DNA of 64,000 bases, taken from assembly GCA_012274445.1 (NCBI GenBank), contig JAAROD010000054.1, positions 186,001 to 250,000 on the forward strand. Reading direction: 5' to 3'. The notes beneath the pieces were generated by a model. That model saw only the letters and a program-made list of their open reading frames with translations, was not told the DNA's origin and did no database searches. This DNA comes from Sclerotiophoma versabilis. Taxonomy: Eukaryota; Ascomycota; Dothideomycetes; Pleosporales; Didymellaceae. Positions 35,604 to 47,715 of this stretch are shown piece by piece (position 1 is the first letter of the stretch; each line of letters opens with the position of its first letter). Both the position numbers and the translations under genes were made by a program.

Positions 35604-37241
35604 ATGTCCACCGCAGAGGCACGAGATGCTGGGCCGCACGCCACGTTCAAGTTCCCCGCCTTCGAGCCAGACCTCCTCCCAACACATGAGGAGGAGCCAG
35701 TTGGCCTGACCTCTTCGCGCAATGCGAGTCCCAGCCACGCCGCGCATACAAATGGCTATGCTATACCCTCGGACAGGTGGCAGCCCCGCAAAGAAGCAAG
35801 AGTAGGGTTTGCGAGCCACTCGAACTCAGCGCCCTCGAACAGACACGGCAGACAGAAGAGTCTGAGCGAGGCGCTCCAGACAATAAGGACGCGGAAAGCC
35901 AGCGTCAGCCAGAATGCGCATGAAATCGCAGATGCGCTCAAGGCGCCGCTCTCTCCGAAGCTCATTGTACGTCAGAACAACCAGCTGGGTGAGCTGCACC
36001 AATGCTAACGGACGCAGTTGCTTTGCGGTGTCTGGTATATGACCTCCATCTTCACGAACATGTCTTCGAAGGCGATCCTTACTGCGCTTCCAAAACCCAT
36101 CACGCTCACCACCGTCCAATTCGCCTTTGTCTCTGGGTGGTGCATAATACTGGCTGCATTGGCCAAGCGATATCCGCGCATGAAACAGACAATGCCATTC
36201 CTGAAATATGGCATTCGCCGACCACACAAGGAGATCGTTGTCGCAACACTACCCCTGACTGCGTTCATGATTGGTGGTCACATCTTGAGCGCGGATGCGA
36301 CTTCGAGGATACCAGTGTCACTGGTGCATACTATCAAAGGACTGTCGCCGCTCATGACGGTGTTCGCCTACCGCTTCTTCTTTGGAATCTCATACTCCAT
36401 TCCTACCTACCTGTCTCTGATACCTCTCACGCTTGGTGTTATCCTGGCGTGCTCGGCGGACTTCAACGCCAACTTTCTTGGACTGGTAATGGCATTTGCT
36501 AGCGCTATCGTCTTCGTGACACAAAACATCGTGTCCAAGCAGATCTTCAACGACGCAGCATCTGCCGAAAAGGAAGGATTGCCGCCGACCAAGTTCACGA
36601 AACCTGACAAGCTCAACTTGCTCTGCTACTCATCTGGCTTAGCATTCTTGTTTACCCTCCCTCTCTGGCTATGGTCTGAGGGCTTCACTCTACTAGGAGA
36701 CTTCCTGCGAGACGCTTCAATCGACCTATCTGAGAGACCAGATGCCTTTGACCACGGACGATTGTTCTTTGAGTTTTTGTTCAACGGCACCTTCCATTTC
36801 GGGCAGAACATCGTGGCATTTGTCCTGTTATCGATGGTCTCACCAGTCACCTATTCCGTTGCTAGCTTGATTAAGCGCGTATTTGTCATCGTCTTCGCCG
36901 TGGTCTGGTTCAAGAAGCCTTTGACAAACACGCAGGCGTTTGGTTTCGTGCTGACCTTCATCGGTCTGTACCTTTACGATAGGACGTCAGACGCAGCCAA
37001 GGCGGACAAGCGCGCTAGAGCACTGCAATCGAAGAGCCAAGGAACGCTGCTGCCTCTTGCTACAGACGTCAAGTCAAGACCGACATTCACGGCGAGTCCG
37101 GCCACTATGTCTGCTGGGACAGGCGCGTACCCAGTAGCAAGAGATGACAAGAGAGACGACGATGGAGGTTTTAAAAGGCCTGACATGGGTCCAAGCTATC
37201 TTCCGCCAGGTACGAAGCAAGAAGATACATGGCGGCGGTAG
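35604..37241 (+). CDS. SLY41: Sly41-type triose-phosphate-transporter family protein
   Basis: Two exons, 35604-35966 and 36018-37241, give 528 aa; the 51-nt intron has a GTACGT donor and a GCTAACG branch-like site. Residues 1-120 are hydrophilic and S/R-rich. About ten membrane segments follow, with the TPT-family pattern: LLCGVWYMTSIFTNMSSKAI near the start, VSLVHTIKGLSPLMTVFAYR in the middle, and SMVSPVTYSVASLIKRVFVI plus WFKKPLTNTQAFGFVLTFIG toward the end. In yeast, Sly41 suppresses loss of the ER-to-Golgi Rab Ypt1; the transported substrate is not settled. Early secretory pathway membrane location is inferred. The C-terminal tail is hydrophilic. The gene lies directly upstream of Sey1 on the same strand. 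Confidence 0.88.
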
Positions 37242-37745
37242 AATGATTGATTCATGATAACAGTACGATGTATGCACACGACTACCTAGACGATAGATGA
37301 GAATGAACGTGTACATATGATGCCATCAATGATATTCTCTGCAGCCGAGGCATTGATTGTCTCACTGACAGCATTTGACAATGGCGTCCCACGTTTCCTT
37401 GGCAACGGCACCAAGATCGCAGCTTCCTTTGTGCTCACACACGATCTTGCACCATGCAATCCTGCTGATGTAGACTCGGCGTAATGACTTCCATTCAACA
37501 ATCGCACGCGGCAGCTGGACCCCACTTTCACTCGCGTGCTGCAAACAAACAAGCAAATGATGCTCTAGACCGTCATATGAACGGAGAGCGCAGCCCTGTA
37601 TGCCTAAGCGAGTATCCTAGCAGCGAATCATCGACGTGCACCCTTAACATCCCCTGGCCCTGTGACATCAACGGCCACCTTTCTCCTTACCACCAAGTTA
37701 TTCTTCCCGCACACGTGCAGCTGCCCGCAGCTGTACTACTCAATC
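37242..37745. other. Intergenic region between Sly41-type gene and Sey1
   Basis: About 500 bases between tandem genes. It contains small frames without motifs and the presumed promoter of Sey1; C-rich leader sequence precedes ATG 37746. Confidence 0.5.
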
Positions 37746-40558
37746 ATGGCCTCTGATAATCTCAAGGTCAACGGGACTCGACCGGGCAATGTTCGACACC
37801 CCACCGCCCCAGGCATGATGATGAACGCTCATTTCGCGAACGTTGGCGAAGATGCCAGCAAGGAAGCGTACGAACATGGCGTCCAAGTCATTGACGAGGA
37901 CAAGGTCTTCAAGTGTGTATACCCTCAGAGCATTGCTACCTGAGAGGGAAGTCAGCTAACAAGTTTGCGCAATACAGCCCAAATGTCTCCAAATATCTCA
38001 ACATCGAGCATGTTATCCCAGCTGGCTTTAACTACCACCTCATCGCCGTCTTCGGTTCGCAGTCCACGGGCAAGTCGACCCTCCTCAATTACCTCTTCGG
38101 CACACAGTTCGGCGTCATGTCTGAGCAGGAGCGTCGCCAGACCACAAAGGGAATATGGATGAGCAAGAACAAGCGCGAAGCGGGTGGCTCGGGTATGGCA
38201 GAGAACATATTGGTCATGGATGTGGAAGGCACAGACGGTCGCGAGCGAGGAGAGGATCAGGACTTTGAGCGCAAGAGTGCCCTCTTTGCGCTCGCAACAA
38301 GTGAGGTCCTCATTGTGAACATTTGGGAACACCAGGTTGGGTTGTATCAGGGTGCGAACATGGGCCTGCTGAAGACTGTGTTCGAGGTCAACTTGCAGTT
38401 GTTCGTCAAGGACAGCAAGTATGTACATGAGACCCTGGACGCTTTAGGCCATGCTGACAGTCCACAGGACCATCCCCAAGTCCCTCCTCTTCTTTGTCAT
38501 CCGCGACCACCTTGGCACAACGCCCCTCAAGAACCTTCAGAACACCCTGATCCAAGACCTCACGAAACTATGGTCAGCGATATCGAAACCCCCTGGCCTC
38601 GAGAACTCGCGCATCGAGGATTATTTCGACTTTGCATTTGTCGCTCTACCCCACAAGATCCTACAACCGGAGAAGTTTGAGGAAGCAGTCAACAAGCTGA
38701 GCCTCCGCTTCAGGGAAGGATACAATGACCCAAAGAAAAGTGGTCTCCTCGATGAGGCTGAGCTTCCCATTTTCTTGCCTCAGTACCACCGCCGAATTCC
38801 TGCAGACGGCTTCCCCGCATACGCAGAAGGCATTTGGGATCAGATTGTACACAACAAAGATCTCGATCTGCCTACACAACAAGAGCTTCTTGCACAGTTC
38901 AGGTGCGATGAAATCGCCAGGGAGGTTCTCGTGGTCTTCGATGAGAAGATCACCCCACTTGAAGACAAGCAGGCGGAGGATGCCAGAACAGGACAGCCTT
39001 CGATCATCCCAGACCTTGGGCCCATTATGAACGCGGCACGTGCACTCGTCTTCAAAGACTTCGACACGAACGCGAGCCGCTACCACAAGGGTGTCTATAA
39101 GAGGAAATCAGCAGAATTGGAGGGCAAGGTCGACACACGGCTGAAGGCTCTCAGCCAGAAACAGATCAGCGCCGCACACAAATCTGGTATTGACGAGTTT
39201 AGCACTGCTGTCAGCACAGCAGTCAAGCTGGGCCAGAAGAAGGGAGGCTCTTACGATTTCGCTCAGATCGTGGACTCGGAGAAGAAAAAGGCTTTGGCAA
39301 AATTCGAGGAAGATGCCAAGGCGATCGCTATCGAGGGCGCATCCTGGAGCGACGCCACACACCAGCTTGCGCTGTACCGAAAAGAGTTGGACGAGGTATC
39401 AGGTCGTTTGCGCAAGGAGGAGATGAGGCGGTTGGCCACACGGATAGAGCGTTGGGTGCGAAGTCGCCTGGACGAGTCGATCGGTCTTGAATTCAACAAG
39501 CTTGGATCCGGGCGAGGCGGTTCCGGCGCCCCTGAGCATGGTGAAAAGCCAGCGACCGAGAAGGATTTATGGGATCGCGTATGGGCCATCTTCACAGACA
39601 CAGTATCGAGCGCCGAGAAGCGCTTCACCGACCGCGCGCAAAGCTTTGACGCTAGCCCCGACGAAGTGGAAGTTGGTCTGTGGAGGCTGCGACGCAAGTC
39701 ATGGGGTGTTCTCCGTGCAAAGATTGATGAGGAGGTCATGGAGGGCAACATCTTGCTCAAGCTAAGAGAAAATTTCGAGGACAAGTTCCGCTACGACGAG
39801 CACGGTGTCCCGAGAATATGGCGCCCCACCGACGACATCGAGGGCGTTTACACAAAGGCCCGTGAGTCGACGATCACTCTCATCCCACTGCTCGCTCGCT
39901 TCAAGCTCTCGAAAACATCATCGCCGCCGCCGCTCGATGCCTGGATCGGCGACGCACCTGCATCTGTCTCTCCCGCTGACGAGGATGACCTGACACCAAT
40001 TGGTGGTCTTGACGACGATGAGGGCAAGACGATGGATGATGAGATGGTAGTACTATCAGACAGCAAGCAAGCTGATCTGCTCGTGCGCTTCAAGAAGACA
40101 GCAGACGGCGTCTATGTAGAAGCCAAGCGCAGCGCCATCGGTGGTATGACGCAGGTTCCACTTTACTTCTACGGTCTGCTGCTGGCGCTGGGTTGGAACG
40201 AGATAGTAGCTGGTAAGCTTCCCCTTGAGTTTCAAAATTTCTATCTGACTAATATGGCATAGTTCTGCGCAACCCGGTCTACTTCATTTTCCTTATCCTC
40301 GCCGCAGTCGGCGCATACGTCACCTACACCCTCAACCTCTGGGGACCTATGGCACGCATGGCCAACGCCGCATCTGCGCAGGCTCTGGACATTAGCAAAG
40401 AGCGGCTTCGCGAGTTCCTCGAGACTAGCGAGTCTGGCCGGAGGGCTATGGCACAGAGTGGCCTTGATAACAGCACGCGTTCGGGCGACCGCGTGAGGAT
40501 GGACCGGCTGGATGCGAATGGGAAGAAGCACGAAGATGAGGACCTGGATGATATTTGA
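37746..40558 (+). CDS. SEY1: Sey1/RHD3 ER-membrane fusion GTPase
   Basis: Four exons, 37746-37912, 37978-38418, 38468-40212 and 40263-40558, give 882 aa; introns are 65, 50 and 50 nt, the first with a GCTAAC branch site. The GTPase domain has the P-loop GSQSTGKSTLLNYLFG, switch residues in QTTKGIWM, G3 in DVEGTDGRERGED and G4 in FVIRDHLGT. A long helical bundle follows, then a membrane hairpin spread over exons 3 and 4 (QVPLYFYGLLLALGWNEIVA and NPVYFIFLILAAVGAYVTY), then a cytosolic amphipathic tail. Sey1 tethers and fuses ER tubules by GTP hydrolysis, the fungal counterpart of atlastin. Length is close to yeast Sey1 (776 aa) and typical for filamentous fungi (about 860). Some residues near the middle are acidic and low-complexity. 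Confidence 0.95.
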
Positions 40559-42939
40559 TGATGGACGGCTCCGGCCTTGTTGGTTATTTGGGTATGTGTA
40601 CGTTATTGGTAGATAGTGTGGGTGATATTCTTAGATTCCTAGAGGTGAGCTGCAGCTCGATGGCAATGAAATAGGTTCAAACAGGAAGTGGATCCGTATG
40701 AGTCTATGTGAGCAGTGAGGCTTGCTCAAGACACTCTGTTCTAAAATGTTATAACCATGTATGTGTGGTACCGGTGTGTTAGTCACAGATTCGACACTGT
40801 ACAAAGTTATACTCTCTGGACCTTGTGTCCTCATACATACTCTTACTTGAGTGCCACGGAATTCAAGAGGCTTGGGATGAACTCTCATGGGCGGAAAATC
40901 GAAAGACAATGGCACAAAGAAAGACATGTCTGAGATCTGGAAACAAGACTCTGGCCTCAGTTTGAAAGCGAAAGAGTTGAAAAGCATGTCAGACTGCAAA
41001 CACGTCTGTCTGTTGCATATCAAGATGTACATCTGTCAATTCTGGAAGTTGATGCTGTCTGCAACGATTTTTCGAAAAAATACATGATACTGCTCCTACG
41101 GAGCGAGGAAAAGCTCCCCTTGTTGACTGCTTTGTTCGAGACAAAGGTCCAGGGATTCTCTCTTGATGTCTTATGTTCGAAGCTCTTACTTCCGAAAAAG
41201 GCTTGTACGTAAAATGATTACAGCAGAGGCGGAGACGTATAGTTGGACGTCATGTATGCGGTCAAAAACGCTCTTAATAAGCTGGCTGAAAACAACGAGG
41301 TGTCTGAGAGGATCTATGATATTGTAAGTTACATCAAAGTGGATACTTGTCCATGGCTCGTTTTCGGAATCTCAGGCCCTGAGCGTGATTGCATTGAGTG
41401 GCTTGTCTAGACGTTCATGTCGACGAGGAGCAGAAGAGGCTCAAGCAACCATCCGTCTTTGAAGCTGGGCTCCATCGACGTGCGGGAGATCTTGCAGTCC
41501 ATACAGTATGGAGTGATGCATATAGTCCTTACCTTCAACATGCCGCTCCCCAACCTTGACCTCTGTGGCAGCGGTCCAAGACGACTCTTACGCTATCAGT
41601 CGTATCTGGTCCAAGGACGATCAGATATACTGGTACGCAACAGAAAGGTCTTGTAATGGAGTGACGGCCAGGTCATCAAAGGCAATCTGATCATGAAACT
41701 AATTGAATTCCATCTTCTTGAAGGCCTGGACCACGCCAACGACGCCCAAATCCGTATGCCTATTGAGAAACTAGCAAAGCTACTCGAGAAGGTTCACAAT
41801 TACGCACTTCATGAACGCCAGCAGTCATAGCACCTTCAGAACATGCACCGTTGCCCAGCAAGGAGGAGGAAAAAATCGGTCTACCAGAATGGTGTCACGC
41901 TAAAACACAAGCACTATATAGCAGGCAGACAAGTGCCAACTCTTTTGCTGAGATATTGATCTCGAATGTAGAGTGGAAGGCGACCTTGCTGTGAAGGATT
42001 CCAGATCAGATCAACACATACGTCAAGGCGATTCCAGATTGCAGCAGCGCCCGGATACCGGAAACAACCTGGAGGCTCTGCTGCATGCATGCGCTCATCG
42101 TGTGAGCTCGTAATGATCATCAACAAGGGAAGTAGATTGATCGGAGTCCAGAATCTCTGGTCCAGCCTTGTAAATGAGGCACTAAAACTGTGAAATTGAG
42201 ATGAACATGGCGGGTGACGCTTGTCGCTGGGATGGCGCTGCGTTCTGGGCGCCCTCGCTGCCGAGAAACTAGGGTCTTGCTGGCTGGCTGGAAGGTGACG
42301 GGTAGCGCGTGCACAAGTCTCCACGTGTTGTGCAACATAGAAACATGGCTTTCCTTAGGACGCACGACGCGACGTCGTGACGGTGCTTTGGTGTGTGATG
42401 GGCCTTGGGCATCACGGCTCTATTTCCGTCGCTCAGCTCGTGTACGAAGTGATGGCGCTGGGCTTCATTGATTTGGCAGGAGCTATCGAAACAGGTACGC
42501 TTGGCTTGTGAAATACGATGTCGTGCATGGGCCTCGGTTGCCCAGGCGTCTGACGCTCTCATTTCCGCAGCCGCTGGGGTCGCCGTCAGGGGTGCCAGAC
42601 TCGTCCTCTCTGCTCTAGACAGATGATTCCCTTGTCGTGCATTTATGTATGAAGAATGGACCCTGAGAATGCTAGAATTGCCGATTTGCTCGTAGCTGAT
42701 GAAAGTTGTAATGATATCACAATGTCACACGACTGATAAGTTGCAAATTGGGATCATAATTCGTGAATAGTCAATTGCAGCATAACGCTGCCCCTAAAGT
42801 GGACAAGAAACGTACAACCAACGTACGATACAAGAGAAGAAGTGAAGTGTGTCCAGCGCGTGCTATGCGAGCTTTTCCCCAAGCCAAGATGATGCCTCCA
42901 ACTCCCCCGGAAATCTCATCACCATGTTGCGTAAGTCGT
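40559..42939. other. Gene-poor region with decayed coding-like stretch
   Basis: About 2.4 kb between Sey1 (plus) and the CAP-like gene (minus, convergent). The plus strand at about 40935-41210 has a 90-codon open frame with protein-like composition but no obvious start (LSVAYQDVHLSILEVDAVC), and further coding-like pieces follow in other frames to about 41830. These are listed as a possible pseudogene. Nothing is recognised from 41900 to 42939. Confidence 0.5.
40935..41830 (+). pseudogene. Possible decayed gene, unknown family
   Basis: Several plus-strand open pieces in different frames read like protein: about 40935-41210 (containing KKYMILLLRSEEKLPLLTAL and ETKVQGFSLDVLCSKLLLPK), then YAVKNALNKLAENNEVSERI near 41255, then a frame at 41417-41656, and NLIMKLIEFHLLEGLDHAND near 41700. 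They are separated by stops and frame changes that ordinary GT-AG introns do not obviously remove. The pattern fits a gene broken by frameshifts, but a heavily spliced gene or chance open frames remain possible. No family is recognised. Confidence 0.3.
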
Positions 42940-43713
42940 TTAAGCGAGATCGCAGCACCAAATACCGGCGTACAGAGCACAACCGATCTTGGAGTATTGG
43001 TCAGAGGTGAGGATCTCGGCGTGACCGGTCTGGCCGTTGTACGCCCAGCCGTCCGACTTGGTGGAGCAGATACCGTCAAGACCGGGGAGGGTAGGGATCT
43101 CGCAGAGCCAGCCACCAACAAAGACGTTCTCGAAGTCTCCTTCATTACCAGGGGCAAGAACCTGGCCGTAAGTGCCAGGGTTAAGCTTGTGAACCATCTG
43201 GCCGTTGGATGAGACGACGGTATCCATGGCGTTGGACTGGAGCTTGGCGTCGTTGGCAAGCGGCTTCATGCCCATCTTAGAACGCCATTTGTCGACGATG
43301 GCCTGGTAGCCCGAGGCAGCAGAGGGAGCTGGGGCGGCAGAGGTCTCAGCAGGCTCGGTGCTGGTGGGAGCTGGTGCTTGAGAGTACTCCTCGACAACCG
43401 TGCTGGTAGGGGCAGGGGCAGGTGCAGGTGCCTCAGAGTACTGCTCATAGACAACGGTGGTAGGGGCAGGGGCAGGGGCCTCAGAGTACTGCTCGTAGAC
43501 AACGGTTGTGGTCACGGCAGGAGCCTGTTGAGTGGTGGGGGCAGCCTTTGTGGGCTTAGCGGGCTGCGGCTGGCCCTCAGTGTAGTAGACAGTGTGAACG
43601 ACAGTCTCGTAAACGACGTGAACGTTCTTGATCTCCTTGTACTCGGGCTGGTTCCAGCTGGGAGCTGCGAGAGCAGACCCGGCAAGGGCGAGGATGGCAG
43701 TGGTGGCGCGCAT
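42940..43713 (-). CDS. Secreted CAP/SCP-like cell-wall protein with Pro-rich repeats
   Basis: Single-exon 257-aa protein starting at the ATG at 43711-43713, chosen because MRATTAILALAGSALA is a good signal peptide; an in-frame extension to 43830 lacks one. Residues 60-130 are a low-complexity spacer with near-repeats of TTVVYEQYSEAPAPAP. The C-terminal 120 residues resemble the CAP/SCP (pathogenesis-related 1) family: YQAIVDKWRSKMGMKPLAND, then HKLNPGTYGQVLAPG, then GHAEILTSDQYSKIGCALY, with four to five cysteines. The usual CAP catalytic-like histidine pair is only partly recognisable. An extracellular or wall-bound role is likely; the substrate or ligand is unknown. A gene-poor region lies upstream. 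Confidence 0.8.
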   Translation of the reverse strand: MRATTAILALAGSALAAPSWNQPEYKEIKNVHVVYETVVHTVYYTEGQPQPAKPTKAAPTTQQAPAVTTTVVYEQYSEAPAPAPTTVVYEQYSEAPAPAPAPTSTVVEEYSQAPAPTSTEPAETSAAPAPSAASGYQAIVDKWRSKMGMKPLANDAKLQSNAMDTVVSSNGQMVHKLNPGTYGQVLAPGNEGDFENVFVGGWLCEIPTLPGLDGICSTKSDGWAYNGQTGHAEILTSDQYSKIGCALYAGIWCCDLA

Positions 43714-46700
43714 TTTGATAGTGATGTTTGAGGTTGGTAGTGAGTTGACTGGTCGGTTTGACGAAAGGGGCTTTTTGACTTGTTTGTTGAGTGAATGTGA
43801 TGCCGAAGGGCGTAGGGAACGTGGTGTCAAAGAGTGACTGGAATGAGTGTATTCGTCGATAACCTGGAAGTCGCAGACCTGAATCTATAAGTTATGGCGG
43901 GAGGGGATCACATACTTTATACGCACATCGCGCTAAGACCGTGCCGCGCTTGCGCGAGATGAATGCGAGCGCCACGGCCCCAGTCTCCGCAGATGCTCCT
44001 GTACCTGGCCCTAGCAACCTTAGCCGAAAACTGTATCCCCACCGAGCCCGTGGTAACCGAATTGGGCCCTTTCATTTCATTTCTGCGGCTTGGAGTTCAT
44101 TGTCATCGACCTTGTGCGTCTGACCAAACTCATTGTTTTGAAGTCCGATTCTTTGTCTGATCGGACTGGCCGTCACTGCTGATACAGTAGATTGTCTGAC
44201 AAGTCGAGTGCAACAATGACACCGTATTCCCCTGCGTTTGTCGGCGCTTCGATTTGTTGCCTCGTTGACAAAGCCGTGCTTGGCGGGCATCAGGGGTAAT
44301 GATGGGCGATCATGGGCTTGCGCAGGGGCAAGTGCACAAAGTGCGCTCACAAAACGCGCTGTTCAGGAAATCTAGACGAGCCGCTAACTCTGAGAAGGAA
44401 AGTCCTTATGAATTTCTACTTTGTTACATCTTTCTCATTGGTTGCTCGCACGGTTTTCGTGGTTCGGACAGGGCCGCGTTTCAGATTGACAGTTAGCGCA
44501 GTACCTTATTCCGATGATGACCGCTTGTGCAAACGTGCACTACGGTCCGACTCAGCAACTTTTGGTTTCAGCCTGGGCGCTCAACACCTGTGGCTCTTTG
44601 GGCTCGGCAGGTGGCGGAGATGGTTCTCAAGTCTGTGCGGAAATGCCGAAGAAGTTCGAGACTCGAGATCGAGTCTTTAGAGGTGGATCCACGATGGAAT
44701 TGCACACGGGACGATAGACACGATGAAACGTCGAATCTTGAGGTTGAAAGATCTCGTTGCCAACGCCGGGCCGGGGAAGATGGGAGATGTTTCGCGGCGG
44801 TCCGTCGTGGCACTTTGCAGTCGTGGTGTCCGAGCCAAAGGACGACAGCAAACACGAAACAACACCGTAGCGCCTCATGATACTCCGCTGAGCGAGCCGC
44901 CGTGTCACGATTCCCCTCCAAGCGGTTGCATCGACACGTGGTTTGGCAGCTGTCGCTTACGTAGAATTGTTTTGTGTTGTGCAACGGATGCCGAAGTCAA
45001 CGCTGATGACATGAGAGCCCTGCCATTTGTGAAATACGTCATCTCTCGACCTGTGAAGTTCGGGATGCGGCGAATGAACGTCCGGCGATATTGAGGGGTG
45101 TTGCAAGGTCTCCCACTCAAGTTCAATCTTGCTACCCGCTGTCGCACGAACTTGTCTATTTAGACCTCATCTCCTGCAAGATGAAGCACCGGACACTAGC
45201 CGCACCTGAGGCAGCAAGGCGATTTTATTCGAGATTCAAAACCTGCTGAATGCTCCTGATCATTTTCGAGGTTGAGTCGCACAACAGAAGTGTTGCGCGT
45301 CAATTTCCCGGCTCCGGGCTGAGCCGTCCTCGAGACACTTGCTTTCATGTTGAGCGCTGGTCTGCAGCCTGGCTGGAAAGTTCGCTGACGAACCTATCAG
45401 AATATCCCTTTACGTCGATGTTTCGTGGTGCAAGCATTTGATTCGATCAGTCTGGTCGGTATTTGGAAGCTTGCGGAAGTTTCCACAGCGTAGCGGCCAG
45501 CGGTTTCCTTCGCCGGCATGAGGTCTTCTTGTCAAGTCTCAATTCGCGCACTTCATACGAACACGATGGTCATGTTACTGATCGACCGTAAGTCGAGACG
45601 CTGAAACCGTGACAAGTGTGCAGGAAAAGACTCCTATCGATTAGATAGAACCTGCAGTAGTGCATCCTAAGGTCCGGTAAACGCTTACCGATGATCGCCC
45701 TTCAGCGCATCACCTGTTGACCGTTTAGCCGGCCGGGCCTGTGGCTCCACTACAGCTGCGGTCGAAACTCAAAACGACTCGGTTCCTGCATGCAGAGTGT
45801 GCTTTACGCGCGTCCACTCTGCATCATGACGACCTTTCGCCGGATCTTTGTCAGCTACCGAAGGCTATGACAGTCCACGCATGTGAATGGCTTCAACTCG
45901 CAGACCGTTGACACCGGCACCTGAACCATCTCCACGTCAGCTAGAGCGACTTGGATGCATCGAGCTCATCACAGCCCAACTTCAGGCATCTGCTCAGCCT
46001 GTGTGTATTGGACAAGAAGCAAGCTGTCCAGGTGTAGGTCGCTAACTTCTTTGCGGGGTCAGAATACGAAAGAGACTACGTGTTCACCAGCGGCATCAAA
46101 TGATGTGTCCGGTAGTGCCTTGAAACTCTTGAGAGAGCCTCGCTCTACTATCGAGTGTGGGGACACCTGGATAATACGCGCGCGTCAATATGAAGATTGT
46201 TCCACCATTGTACGTCTCTTACGATGCCCGTTTCACTGTTTCGTTTGTCGCGTGCTCGGCGTAGAGCCCACAATAGTTACTGAAGTATGGAATTAGGTGA
46301 AGTTGCTGTTCGAAGTCAGGCCCTCAATGTACCTACTGAATTTGTGCTGCTTCTGGCAAGGCGTCTTGGCAGTCGTTCCTTCGAGCACTGGAGGCATCTT
46401 CTCACCCGCACTGTCCTGACCAAAATCGCAATGTCTGGTTGTTGTGTAAGCAATAACTTGAATTCTTCTCCAATTTGGCTGGTATTTTTTCTGATTTCTT
46501 CTCATCAAGCAACGCAATGTTAAACAAGTTGCAGCCTTTTCTTACTGTTTGCTAGCTGCTAGCATGTCGTTACAGTATGAATGCTAGAAAGTGGCCTGTG
46601 CCACATGTGGCTGAACTTTGAGCCTCATCATCATCAGCTTCCCTACATTCATACTGGGATGGCGCGTACTGATTGTATTCTGCCTCGTTGCGACCTGGGC

Positions 46701-47715
46701 ACGCTGTCAAGCGCATGCAATTTGGCAGCTGAAGGCATTACGAGATCTTGCTGAATTTTGACAACAAGCAGAGTCATCACTACGCCTATGTTTCAAGTCT
46801 ATAAACCAGCTCATGCCTCCATAATGGTGATTGGTACTTCTAGAATTACCTAGCATTGTTGTGGGTGCACCACGAAAACCCTGGAGCTGCGCTACTGTTC
46901 TAGATATGCAGGTCTCACCACCTGCGGATTCCACGTTACGTCAGCGCATGAGCCGTCAAGTCTTGCCATCTGCTATCATAGAATCGGACCTGGACTGGTG
47001 CCATATATCTACAGATATACACGATTGCCGAGCAACTCAATACCAGCGTATGTTTCACGGTATCTCATCAACTCGCATCCATGAGCTGCAATCAGGGCAT
47101 ATGCACGGGTGGTTCGAGATGCGTAATTGCAGCTGAAGGCAAGTCATGGTTCGCAAGACGGGAAGTTCATGTTGCCAGACAGCGATCTTTGGATCTTCAA
47201 TGTTGCTCTTTTAGCACATGTCTGGAAGGCTTGCCGAAGACAAGTTTAGTACGACCTATTCAAGAAAGAACGGCACTAGGCTACAGTGACTGCATGTTCT
47301 CGCCATACAAATGACAACAAAGACATACTGCTCATAACTGCAGGTAAATCTCCACATTGTCACAGCATATCAAGCCCCAAATCCCCCTACTCATCTCGGA
47401 ACCATAAGCGGAACGTCCTGCACAGTGTAGCCAACCAACCAAGTCTGAAGTCACTATACGCATTGTATGACCAGTAGCGATACTGCGACTTTGGCTGGAC
47501 AAAGCACATTTGTCGTTGTTCCTCCCTTGCTAGAGTTAGAGGTGCAGCCCTCAGCTGAGAATAACTCGATATGCATCCATTGTGTTCCGGACTTGGTCAG
47601 TGGCCACGACCTCGTTCATCACCCACTGACCTCGTCCTTAGACATTTATTTCATTCATTGCAACCTTCAAACTCATTCGACACATTCATTTACACATTCC
47701 TTTCAAGAATTGATC
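43714..47715. other. 4-kb gene-poor region
   Basis: Between the divergent CAP-like (minus) and BYS1 (plus) start codons. Frames of 60-140 codons occur on both strands (for example 44568-44984 minus, 44723-45094 plus, 47571-47936 plus) but overlap one another and show no domain. I see no transposon remnant and no tRNA. The segment just before 47716 is T/C-rich (leader). This may be ordinary promoter DNA for two secreted-protein genes, or relics too decayed to name. Confidence 0.5.

Noticed and set aside
44312..45094. Overlapping 120-140 codon frames on both strands in the gene-poor region
   Set aside because: Mutually overlapping, no domain, no signal peptide; treated as chance open frames.
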